A stretch of 51,786 nucleotides of DNA from CBFDCQ01 sp965603355 (GTDB lineage: Bacteria; Hydrogenedentota; CAZGCA01; CBFDCQ01). Shown piece by piece: positions 6,824 through 13,771 of the stretch (positions are counted from its first letter, which is position 1; each line of letters opens with the position of its first letter). The DNA is taken from positions 1 through 51,786 of the forward strand of contig CBFDCQ010000015.1 in NCBI GenBank assembly GCA_965603355.1, read 5' to 3'. Below the pieces are notes generated by a model that made no database searches, had not been told where the DNA came from, and saw only the letters and a list, made by a program, of their open reading frames with translations. The position numbers and the translations under genes are program-made.

Positions 6824-8095
6824 ATGAAGCGTGTTTCAATCGATAGCCTGAAACTGGGCACCAGCCTGGATGAACCCATCTACGACGAGACAGGAAAACT
6901 GCTCCTTGCAGCGGGCAAAGATCTGACGCACGACATGCTAGTGTCCCTGGTGCGCGGCGGGGCGGACTGCGTCTATGTGGGAGAATGGGACCCCAGCGAG
7001 GTGTCGGACTCTGGAACAGACGTTCCTGTCTCTGACTACAGGCAAGCCGCCGAACGTATGGCGGACGTTCTCCAGTCGGAAGTGGAGAAGAGCCTCGCAA
7101 GCGAAGACGCATTGAACGTTGAGCCCGAGGGCGACGCTCTGGAAGCGAGCATGGACGACTCACTGCAGACGGGGCGATCCGAGAATCGGCTCGGCGAATG
7201 GCAGGCCGCACACGATGACGGCGTTGAGTTTGTCGAGTCTGTCACGGAAGGCGCGCTCGAGAGTGACAAGGTGGCGGAGGAGGCTTGGAATGTTGCGGGC
7301 AAACTCGTGGACACGTTTGCCACTGACATGAGCCTGCTCGTCAATATGACGAGATTGAAGAGCAATGCCCAGTACATCTACTTCCACTCGCTCAACGTTG
7401 CGACACTCGCGATAAGCATCGCTTGTTCGATGCAGTTCAGCCGCCACCAGGTCATGGAGGTAGGTGTTGCCGCGCTCCTGCACGACCTCGGCATGGTTAT
7501 GGTGCCCCAGGAGATCTTGAACGCGCCGCGCCGGCTCACGGAAGTTGAGCTTCTGGATGTCCACAAACATTCTCTCCATGTCCTCTATGCCCTCGAAAGG
7601 TTGCCCGGCCTGCCATGGACTGCGCGCTACATCGCCTACCAGAACCACGAACGGTGCGACGGTTCCGGGTACCCCGGCAAGCGCGAGAAACATCTCATTC
7701 ATCGTCTTGCGCGCATAGTAGCGGTGGCGGATGTCTATGACGCATTGACCTCGGACCGTCCCTGGCGGAAAGCCTATCACCCGTACAACGCTATGGAACA
7801 CATGATAAAGCAGGTGTCGAAGAACCTGTTTGACGGTGACAGCGTCCGCGGGCTCGTTAAATACCTGTCGCTATTTCCCTTGGGTACACTGGTGCGGTTG
7901 AACACGGGGGAGATCGCTAAGGTTGTCCACAGCAACGGTGACGCGTTCGACCGGCCCGTCGTGTGTGTCCTGTGCGACGCGGCCGGCCAGCGCGTCTCGG
8001 ACTTTCAGACCATAGACTTGCTCGAGGAAGATCAACTCAGCATAGAGTCCTTCGCAGACGGGAAGCTTGAAGTGGGACTCAACGTAGGGTTCTAG
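6824..8095 (+). CDS. HD-GYP domain protein (c-di-GMP phosphodiesterase family, divergent active site)
   Basis: 423 residues. Residues 1-70 form an N-terminal domain of the DUF3391-like kind often ahead of HD-GYP, followed by an acidic linker (about 70-150). The HD-GYP domain spans about residues 165-370 with HSLNVATL, the H220-D221 pair (HDLGM), PQEILNAPRRLTEVE, and NHERCDGSGYP around residues 274-284, then IVAVADVYDALTSDRPWRK. HD-GYP enzymes hydrolyse c-di-GMP to pGpG or GMP in the cytoplasm and affect motility, adhesion and secretion. Two positions differ from the common consensus: HDxGK is HDLGM and the HHE triplet is NHE (N274). Activity is therefore uncertain and a binding-only role is possible. 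The gene has its own promoter and a structured leader. Confidence 0.88.
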   Translation: MKRVSIDSLKLGTSLDEPIYDETGKLLLAAGKDLTHDMLVSLVRGGADCVYVGEWDPSEVSDSGTDVPVSDYRQAAERMADVLQSEVEKSLASEDALNVEPEGDALEASMDDSLQTGRSENRLGEWQAAHDDGVEFVESVTEGALESDKVAEEAWNVAGKLVDTFATDMSLLVNMTRLKSNAQYIYFHSLNVATLAISIACSMQFSRHQVMEVGVAALLHDLGMVMVPQEILNAPRRLTEVELLDVHKHSLHVLYALERLPGLPWTARYIAYQNHERCDGSGYPGKREKHLIHRLARIVAVADVYDALTSDRPWRKAYHPYNAMEHMIKQVSKNLFDGDSVRGLVKYLSLFPLGTLVRLNTGEIAKVVHSNGDAFDRPVVCVLCDAAGQRVSDFQTIDLLEEDQLSIESFADGKLEVGLNVGF

Positions 8096-8195
8096 AGAAT
8101 CTGAACCTGCCCGAATGGCCGGATTCCCCCCGTACCACATCGCTCGCAGCCCCCATCCAAATGCCGCTGTCCAAATGTCCTCACCCTCTTTTCTG

Positions 8196-8224
8196 TTGAC
8201 ACCGATTGGCGGATATGCGAGACT
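8196..8224 (+). promoter_or_regulatory. Possible promoter (TTGACA with weak -10) before the ferredoxin gene
   Basis: A consensus -35 TTGACA lies at 8196-8201. Seventeen bases later the sequence is GAGACT (8219-8224), a poor -10; nearby alternatives are equally weak. It is placed about 100 bases before the ATG at 8324. Confidence 0.3.
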
Positions 8225-8323
8225 ATTACGAACCGTCGTGGGATCAGGAGAATTCGCGAAAATGACACCATGGTGCCGCCCGTCCGGCGCACGGTGTGGG
8301 CAACTCTGATTAAGGAGAGCGTG

Positions 8324-9430
8324 ATGACCGGTATGGATAAGGTTCCGGAAGTCTATGTTGCTCTGCAAGAACGGCTTGCGAAAAACGGTGAAGGCGCCCC
8401 GAAAGCGGACGAGCTGTTCGAGATATTGAGCATACTTTTCACTGAGGAGGAGGCGCTCGTCGCGTCGAAGATGCCGATGCTGCCGGCAACATTCGACGGT
8501 CTCGTGAAGGCTACCGGTATGGACAGCGACAGGTTGGCGGATATCATCGGTTCCATGGCGGACAAAGGGCTGGTCATAGACATCGAGCGCAAGAGCGCCA
8601 CGAGGTACACGCTGGCGCCCCCGGTGATAGGTTTCCTCGAGTTCACCTTCATGAAACGCAACGAGCATCTGCCGATGAAGCGGCTTGCGGAGCTTTCAGA
8701 AACGTATCTCACCAACCACCTGGGAACCGAGGTTGCCGGCGCCGACACGGAACGTGTGCGCGTCGTCCCGTACGTGAGCGCGTTTGGCGAGATAACGACC
8801 GAGGTGGTGACGTACGAGCAGGCGCGCGAGCTCATCAAGACCGCCGGGCGCTGGGCATTGACAAGATGTTTCTGCCGGCGCCAGGCGCATCTGCTCGAAC
8901 GCGGCTGCGAGATGCCCGTTGAGGATATCTGCATGGGGCTCGGATTGGGCGCGGACTATATGATCCGTCATGGATTCGGCCGCGAGGTCTCGCTTGACGA
9001 GATGCTGGCGAAACTTGACGAGACAGAGGAGCTGGGCCTGGTACACACCTCCGACAACGTCCAGGAACGCTCCGTGTTCATGTGCAACTGCTGCGGATGC
9101 TGCTGCCACATACTGCGCGGAATCGTCGAGCTGAACCTGCCGAAAACGGCCGCGCCGTCAAGTTACATCGCGCATGTGGACGAGGGCGAGTGCGTTGGGT
9201 GTGAGGTTTGCGTGGAACGGTGCCAGATAGGAGCCATCACCGTGGACGACGGTGTCGCCAAGGTCAAGTTGGAGAGCTGCATCGGCTGCGGCGTATGCGT
9301 GCCGACCTGTGCGACCAACGCCGTCACGCTCCAGAAACGGGAGTCGACCGAGGAGCCCCCAAGGAACATGATGGACCTGTTCATGCGTCGCGCAACGGAG
9401 AAGGACCGGCTCAAGAACTATAACGCGTAG
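8324..9430 (+). CDS. Winged-helix-like N-terminus fused to a cysteine-rich and 2x[4Fe-4S] ferredoxin protein
   Basis: 368 residues from the ATG at 8324, which follows AAGGAG; an upstream in-frame ATG at 8270 lacks support. Residues 1-95 look like a winged-helix domain (LPATFDGLVKATGMDSDRL, then MADKGLVID). A middle domain has cysteine groups RCFCRR, CEMPVEDIC and CNCCGCCCHI. The C-terminus holds two classical CxxCxxCxxxC ferredoxin motifs at C290-C300 and C319-C329, each binding a [4Fe-4S] cluster. Similar proteins occur in anaerobes and are usually annotated only as 4Fe-4S proteins. Role in electron transfer, or redox sensing if the helix domain binds DNA, is inferred. It ends 5 bases from the convergent crotonase gene. 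Confidence 0.8.
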   Translation: MTGMDKVPEVYVALQERLAKNGEGAPKADELFEILSILFTEEEALVASKMPMLPATFDGLVKATGMDSDRLADIIGSMADKGLVIDIERKSATRYTLAPPVIGFLEFTFMKRNEHLPMKRLAELSETYLTNHLGTEVAGADTERVRVVPYVSAFGEITTEVVTYEQARELIKTAGRWALTRCFCRRQAHLLERGCEMPVEDICMGLGLGADYMIRHGFGREVSLDEMLAKLDETEELGLVHTSDNVQERSVFMCNCCGCCCHILRGIVELNLPKTAAPSSYIAHVDEGECVGCEVCVERCQIGAITVDDGVAKVKLESCIGCGVCVPTCATNAVTLQKRESTEEPPRNMMDLFMRRATEKDRLKNYNA

Positions 9431-9435
9431 AGCGG

Positions 9436-10239
9436 CTACTTTCCCTGGAAGTTCGGTTCGCGTTTCTCCATGAACGCCACAACGCCTTCCATATGGTCCG
9501 CCGTGCGTGAACACAGCATCTGAGTCATCGCTTCACGGTCGAGCGCGGACCGGAAGTCGCAGTCCACGGCCAGGTTCACATTCTCCTTTATGTAGCGGTA
9601 GCAGACTAACGGCCCGTGCGCTATACGTCCCGCAAGTCCCGTCACCGCGTCCTGAAACTCGTCATCGGGTACGACCCGGTTGACCAGTCCGAGACGAAAC
9701 GCCTCATCCCCGTCAACCATATCCGGCAGAAACAGAATCTCTTTCGCTTTGGCCGGGCCGATCAGCCGTGTCAGCAACCATGCTGCACCAAAATCACCGC
9801 TCAGCCCAATCCGGGCGAACGCTGTGCCCAACTTCGCTTCCACGGACGCGATGCGCAGGTCGCACGCCAGCGCTATGGAGAGACCCGCGCCCACGGCGAA
9901 ACCGTTAACCGCGGCGATGGTGACTTTCGGGATGGTGTTCAGCAGCCACGCGAACTCCTGCATACGCCGCAGCATATCCGTGCCGCCTTCCAGGCCGATC
10001 TGGGCGCTACCGCCTGCGGCCATGCCGGAGACGTCGCCGCCCGCGCAAAACGCGCGACCTTCGCCCGTCAGCACCACAGCGCCCACCTCGGCGTCGCCGG
10101 CGACGTCCTTGAGAATCGCGACACCTTTTTCCATCATGGTCGGCGTGATCGCGTTCAGTTTCTTCGGCCGGTTGAGGGTGATGGTCGCTACCCTGTCCGC
10201 CACCTCAACGCGAATCCCCTCGTTTGCCGTATTCGACAT
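9436..10239 (-). CDS. Enoyl-CoA hydratase/isomerase (crotonase) family protein
   Basis: 267 residues, start ATG at 10239-10237 preceded on the minus strand by AAAGGAG. It shows crotonase signatures: ITLNRPKKLNAIT near the N-terminus, the first oxyanion-hole segment GRAFCAGGDV, and the second AAVNGFAVGAGLSIALACD. Where hydratases carry their first catalytic Glu the sequence is GLSGDFGAAWLL, with Asp, as in many isomerase-type members (PaaG-like). So isomerase or other acyl-CoA chemistry is more likely than simple hydration. Cytoplasmic. No fatty-acid oxidation partners are nearby. Confidence 0.88.
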   Translation of the reverse strand: MSNTANEGIRVEVADRVATITLNRPKKLNAITPTMMEKGVAILKDVAGDAEVGAVVLTGEGRAFCAGGDVSGMAAGGSAQIGLEGGTDMLRRMQEFAWLLNTIPKVTIAAVNGFAVGAGLSIALACDLRIASVEAKLGTAFARIGLSGDFGAAWLLTRLIGPAKAKEILFLPDMVDGDEAFRLGLVNRVVPDDEFQDAVTGLAGRIAHGPLVCYRYIKENVNLAVDCDFRSALDREAMTQMLCSRTADHMEGVVAFMEKREPNFQGK

Positions 10240-10308
10240 GATAAGTCTCCTTTCACGATTGGAATGGATCCGCAGTAAGTATAACCCAATTCCGCCTGAA
10301 ATGAAATT

Positions 10309-10404
10309 GTAGGGGCGGTCACCTCGGTGACCCCAGAACGTCCGTTTCGTTTGTAAGGGAGGGGCTTGTCCCCTCCCGCGGGAGGCCACGAGGGCCTCCC
10401 CTAC
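10309..10404. repeat. GTAGGGGC-type palindromic intergenic repeat
   Basis: Starts with GTAGGGGC and ends with the inverse CCCCTAC, with internal arms GGTCACC-TC-GGTGACC (10317-10332) and a GGGAGG/CCTCCC inverted part near 10375-10403. Related copies lie at 34222, 34991, 37691, 41982, 42088, 45748 and 47605. The rest of the 10240-10727 gap holds no gene I can support. Confidence 0.6.
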
Positions 10405-10492
10405 AGTTCTGCGTGGAGAGCCTGCACGCTGCAGGCATCTCTGCATTCGTTTGAAAACGAGGTCCCTAACCGGAAAATGGCCGGGATGGGGG

Positions 10493-10524
10493 GATTACGA
10501 GTACGATTACGAGCAAGATTACGA
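10493..10524. repeat. Three spaced copies of GATTACGA
   Basis: GATTACGA occurs at 10493-10500, 10505-10512 and 10517-10524, exactly 12 bases apart. It is a short simple tandem array in the intergenic region and no function is apparent. Confidence 0.5.
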
Positions 10525-10636
10525 TTCAGAAGAGGAGAGAGGGGGCTGAAAAAAGGGCGGGATTAAGAGACGTCCTGGCAGAGAAAGCGGGCCGCGCGTC
10601 GTGCAGCCTCGACCGGTGGCTTTCAATTCTCAAACC

Positions 10637-10664
10637 GGGGGGTGACCGTGGTCGGCCACCCCCC
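10637..10664 (-). terminator. G/C-rich hairpin after the minus-strand pseudopilin gene
   Basis: GGGGGGTG (10637-10644) pairs perfectly with CACCCCCC (10657-10664) around a 12-base loop. It lies 64 bases beyond the stop of the pseudopilin gene at 10728. No T-run follows on the minus strand, so it may stabilise the mRNA end or work with Rho rather than being a classical terminator. A very similar hairpin follows the other pseudopilin gene (18815-18840). Confidence 0.5.
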
Positions 10665-10727
10665 AATGGAGATCATTAGCCAAATAGTGCATGACCACTG
10701 CAGATGGGCCGTTCGCCCGCTGCTTGA

Positions 10728-11711
10728 CTACATCCATACACCTACGCTAAGCGGATTTATCGGCGGCTCCTTCTGCGGGTATCTCTGCCACTCGACATGC
10801 CCATCCATGTAGAGGACATTGCCGCCTCCGGGAACGTGGTTGAATATGATCTCGCCGGGAGCCATACCATCCACGATCAAATAAAAATTCTCCACCATAA
10901 CCAGGTCATGCATAACCGCGAGCTCGCTTTGCGCCATCGAGCTCCCCGCCGGGTTGTTGATGTCCGTGATGAAGAAGCGTTCGATACCTTCCTTGAGCCG
11001 GTAGATGGTGTTGCCGCCGGCATTGCCAACTGGGAGTGCGGGAAGGTCAATGGCAGACGTGCCGGGGAACGCCTGGTCCCACGCGGCCATATGCTCCGGC
11101 CCTGTATATGACGTGTACTCTCCATCCACATCGCCCGTGACCGGCATATCCTGGTCCAGCGCGCCAAGCACAGAGCCTTGGCTAGTCCAATCGACTGGAC
11201 CCAACAGATCCCACCACATATTCCAGCATGCATACCAGGACACTTGCACTGCAGGATTTTCATACGCCGCCCATGGCATGTACCAGTAGCTTTCTAATCC
11301 CTGAACAAGATCGGGATTGAGATTACCCGACGCGTCACAGAATGTGCAGTCGGGCGGCTGTATAAATTCGTCGACTCGGCTAGCCATCTTCGAAGATGGA
11401 CAGACTGAGATTTTGAAGTCAGTGAGATATTCCGGATAGACGGCTCGGTACAGCGGACTCCCACCTGCTGCCCAATACTCTCCTGCACCTAGTTCCGTCG
11501 CGACCTGTATCGGCGGCCACTTCCCGCCATCGGACTCATTCGCGTACATCTTGAACACCAGACCCCATTGTTTCAGATTGTTGGCACAGCTTGCTCGCCG
11601 CGCGGATTCCCGCGCTCGCGCAAGCGCCGGCAGCAGTATCGCCGCCAGTATGCCGATGATCGCTATGACCACCAGCAGCTCTATCAGTGTAAATCCACTT
11701 GATTTCTTCAT
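10728..11711 (-). CDS. Type II-secretion-like pseudopilin (prepilin N-terminus, H-X9-DG-like C-terminus)
   Basis: 327 residues. The N-terminus MKKSSGFTLIELLVVIAI is a classical type IV prepilin leader: cleavage after Gly6, then Phe, with Glu at +5, and a hydrophobic helix that anchors the protein before assembly. It continues ALARARESARRASCANNL, as in the large DUF1559-type proteins of Planctomycetes and relatives. The C-terminus has HVPGGGNVLYMDGHVEW, the processing-associated H-x-DG signature (one residue longer spacing than the strict form). A PilD-like peptidase and assembly machinery must be encoded elsewhere. It is a paralogue of 17728-18756, sharing GIERFFITDINNPAGS. Its promoter contains a long G tract and its leader a conserved motif. 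Confidence 0.9.
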   Translation of the reverse strand: MKKSSGFTLIELLVVIAIIGILAAILLPALARARESARRASCANNLKQWGLVFKMYANESDGGKWPPIQVATELGAGEYWAAGGSPLYRAVYPEYLTDFKISVCPSSKMASRVDEFIQPPDCTFCDASGNLNPDLVQGLESYWYMPWAAYENPAVQVSWYACWNMWWDLLGPVDWTSQGSVLGALDQDMPVTGDVDGEYTSYTGPEHMAAWDQAFPGTSAIDLPALPVGNAGGNTIYRLKEGIERFFITDINNPAGSSMAQSELAVMHDLVMVENFYLIVDGMAPGEIIFNHVPGGGNVLYMDGHVEWQRYPQKEPPINPLSVGVWM

Positions 11712-11782
11712 CTCTTTTCCTCCCTTGGGAACCGAGAAACCGTTCGACTTACCGACGCGAGCATCAAATCAATAGCGATTGA

Positions 11783-11805
11783 GCTGTCTTATCACCCCCT
11801 TTCTC
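11783..11805 (-). promoter_or_regulatory. Leader motif shared with the second pseudopilin gene
   Basis: On the minus strand the leader reads GAGAAAGGGGGTGATAAGAC, matching the plus-strand motif at 17608-17628 (AGAGGGGGTGATAAGAAAGC). In both copies a GTG inside the motif could start a very short ORF (MIRQLNRY here, MIRKRQ there). Upstream in the same leader, minus-strand CTCCG/CGGAG (11872-11876 with 11833-11837) encloses a CGCCA/TGGCG hairpin (11845-11859). Confidence 0.45.
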
Positions 11806-11923
11806 AATCCCCCGACGATGTGCAGACGGATCCTCCGGGTTGTCCGCCAAGTTGTGGCGCTACCGCTCTTTCGGAGTTACCGCTTCACACCCGACAAACG
11901 CAACATCTCACCCTTAGTATCAT

Positions 11924-11954
11924 ATTATACCCCCCCCCCCCCCGCATCTGTCAA
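11924..11954 (-). promoter_or_regulatory. Sigma-70 promoter with a 14-bp G tract in its spacer
   Basis: Minus strand: TTGACA (11954-11949), spacer GATGC plus fourteen G (11948-11930, 19 bases), then TATAAT (11929-11924). Both hexamers are exact consensus. The homopolymer makes the spacer 2 bases longer than the optimal 17, and tracts like this change length by slipped-strand mispairing. It points towards the pseudopilin gene, giving a leader of about 205 bases. Confidence 0.7.
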
Positions 11955-12022
11955 GTGCTCGACTCTGTGAGTTCACCCATTCTTTCTGGCCTCTGCCTAC
12001 CTCGTTGCCGGCAATTCGGGGG

Positions 12023-12051
12023 TTGACGGATGGGGCAAGATGGACTACACT
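12023..12051 (+). promoter_or_regulatory. Sigma-70 promoter for the secreted-protein/GH127/GH29 group
   Basis: TTGACG (12023-12028), 17-base spacer, TACACT (12046-12051). It lies about 88 bases before the ATG at 12139 and is divergent from the G-tract promoter only 70 bases away, so the intergenic region drives both directions. Confidence 0.5.
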
Positions 12052-12138
12052 TGCTGTGAACGTCTTCGGGAGACTGGCGTGTTCGTCAACGCACGATGGG
12101 GTGGGAACTCTGAGCAACCTACGACAAGGAGGCAAACA

Positions 12139-13572
12139 ATGCGAAGCATGAGTCTGTTCAACAACATCAGTCGGGCCGTAATTGGGATCCTTGTGGGGGT
12201 AGCACTGTGCGTCGGGGTGGTGCACGAGATTCCGGTCGCCGCTGCGCAATCCGAGTTCAGGGCGGAAGGGCCTACGGAACCGGTGAGGCTGGGTCGCCGC
12301 GAGATGAGGGGTGCCATCAAGGTTACCTACGATCTGTTGCCCACGTCCATGTCGTTTGATCTGCCGTGGAATTATTGCATGGTCATGGAAAACGGGGTCA
12401 AATTCTCCAATTTTGCGGCGGAGACCTATGACCCCCGGGATTTTGACGGTACGGGGGGCGCCGCTTCCTTCGAACCGGGGATGGACCGGCAAGGACGCTA
12501 TGTCAGGGCGTGGATTGAACATCAATCTGACGCGCGCATCGTGGTGCGCATACGCTACGCCCTCTCCAACAACTTGTATGACATCGCTCATCCGGACATT
12601 CCCAGCGGGTCCCCCTACGGCAAGGGGGATTGGGCGGACGAATGGTTCTACATCTATCCGGATGGCGTTCACGTTCGACACATGAAGGTTTACACCGGGC
12701 TGGCGCCGGTGAGCCGCCCGTTTGGATTCGACCGCACCCCACCGAAAGTTGTCCATGAATTTATGGAATCGGTCGTCAGGGGCCAACCGGGACACAAGCC
12801 GACGGACGATATTGACATCGATGCACTGACCCTCATCCGTTTGATCGGCGGCCACTCGGAAGATATCCATCCCGAAGGCTTCAGCACGACCATCTCGTGG
12901 AAGCCCTATCCGGAGGATTTTGGGGAGTTCCGCGATGCCAACATTATGTTCATCAACCTGAAGTCGGAGTACAAGCCGTTCACGATAGGCATGCCCTATG
13001 GCGTCCGGGTGCAGCCCTATATGCCGGAGGGCGACCTTCCGCATGTGTTTCAGACATGGGGCTATTCCCCGGAACGCGGCTATACGGTCGCGCTTGGCCA
13101 CATGCTGAATTACTGGCATTACCGGCGTACCGACACGAGCATTGAACAGATCTTTCTGCATGGCATGACGAATACCGAGGATCCCGTGAAAGAGCTGGTG
13201 CCGCTGGCATGGTCCTGGATCGCGGCGCCCAGGCTGCAAATGGAAGGTTTGAAGGATGACTACAACCAATTCTTATACGACCCGGCTCAGAGGGCTTACA
13301 TTGTGCCTCGGAAAGGCCGCGGGCCCACGGAGTTAGAGTTCACGCTCGAGCAGGATGAAGACATGGATGCCCCCGGGTGGATCATCAATCCGACCTTTAT
13401 TGTCAAAGACTGGGATGAGGCCGGTGTTGAGCTGAGAATGGACGGTAAAACGGTCAAACAGGGTAAAGACTTCCGCATCGGGTACGAGGAAACACATACC
13501 GGCAAGGACCTGGTTCTCTGGCTGAAGATGAAGACCACTGAAACTGTCACGTTCTCCGTAGCGCCCAAATAG
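12139..13572 (+). CDS. Secreted protein of an unrecognised family (paralogue A of three)
   Basis: 477 residues from the ATG at 12139, preceded by AAGGAGG (12126-12132). It has a signal peptide (MRSMSLFNNISRAVIGILVG ... VAAAQ). The mature protein begins FRAEGPTEPVRLGRRE and carries a block found in all three paralogues around residues 163-176: GDWADEWFYIYPDG followed by VRHMKVYTG. Later shared blocks are KPYPEDFGEF, NLKSEYKPFTI, LGHMLNYWHYRRT, and near the end RIGYEE. Composition suggests an all-beta extracellular protein. No catalytic motif is recognised. Paralogues are at 20718 and 27191, each just upstream of one or more glycoside hydrolase genes, so a substrate-binding or an unassigned carbohydrate-active role is plausible but unproven. 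Confidence 0.85.
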   Translation: MRSMSLFNNISRAVIGILVGVALCVGVVHEIPVAAAQSEFRAEGPTEPVRLGRREMRGAIKVTYDLLPTSMSFDLPWNYCMVMENGVKFSNFAAETYDPRDFDGTGGAASFEPGMDRQGRYVRAWIEHQSDARIVVRIRYALSNNLYDIAHPDIPSGSPYGKGDWADEWFYIYPDGVHVRHMKVYTGLAPVSRPFGFDRTPPKVVHEFMESVVRGQPGHKPTDDIDIDALTLIRLIGGHSEDIHPEGFSTTISWKPYPEDFGEFRDANIMFINLKSEYKPFTIGMPYGVRVQPYMPEGDLPHVFQTWGYSPERGYTVALGHMLNYWHYRRTDTSIEQIFLHGMTNTEDPVKELVPLAWSWIAAPRLQMEGLKDDYNQFLYDPAQRAYIVPRKGRGPTELEFTLEQDEDMDAPGWIINPTFIVKDWDEAGVELRMDGKTVKQGKDFRIGYEETHTGKDLVLWLKMKTTETVTFSVAPK

Positions 13573-13771
13573 ACTGTGCTGGGGCACGCGATAAAGGAAC
13601 TTGCCCGTATGCCTGGAAGACTGAATAGGAGCAATGCGTGTGGGTAACCATGAAACTGGCAGGCGGTGGTCACGGGCTGGTCCATATGGGAAATGTCGGA
13701 TGGGGAATCTCGGGCCAGAAAGCACTGAGTCGGAACCCAGTTCCCACGCTCGAAATACGGAGGCATGAATC

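Noticed and set aside
10493..10524. Iterons or replication origin
   Set aside because: Only three short GATTACGA copies, no DnaA boxes or replication gene nearby.
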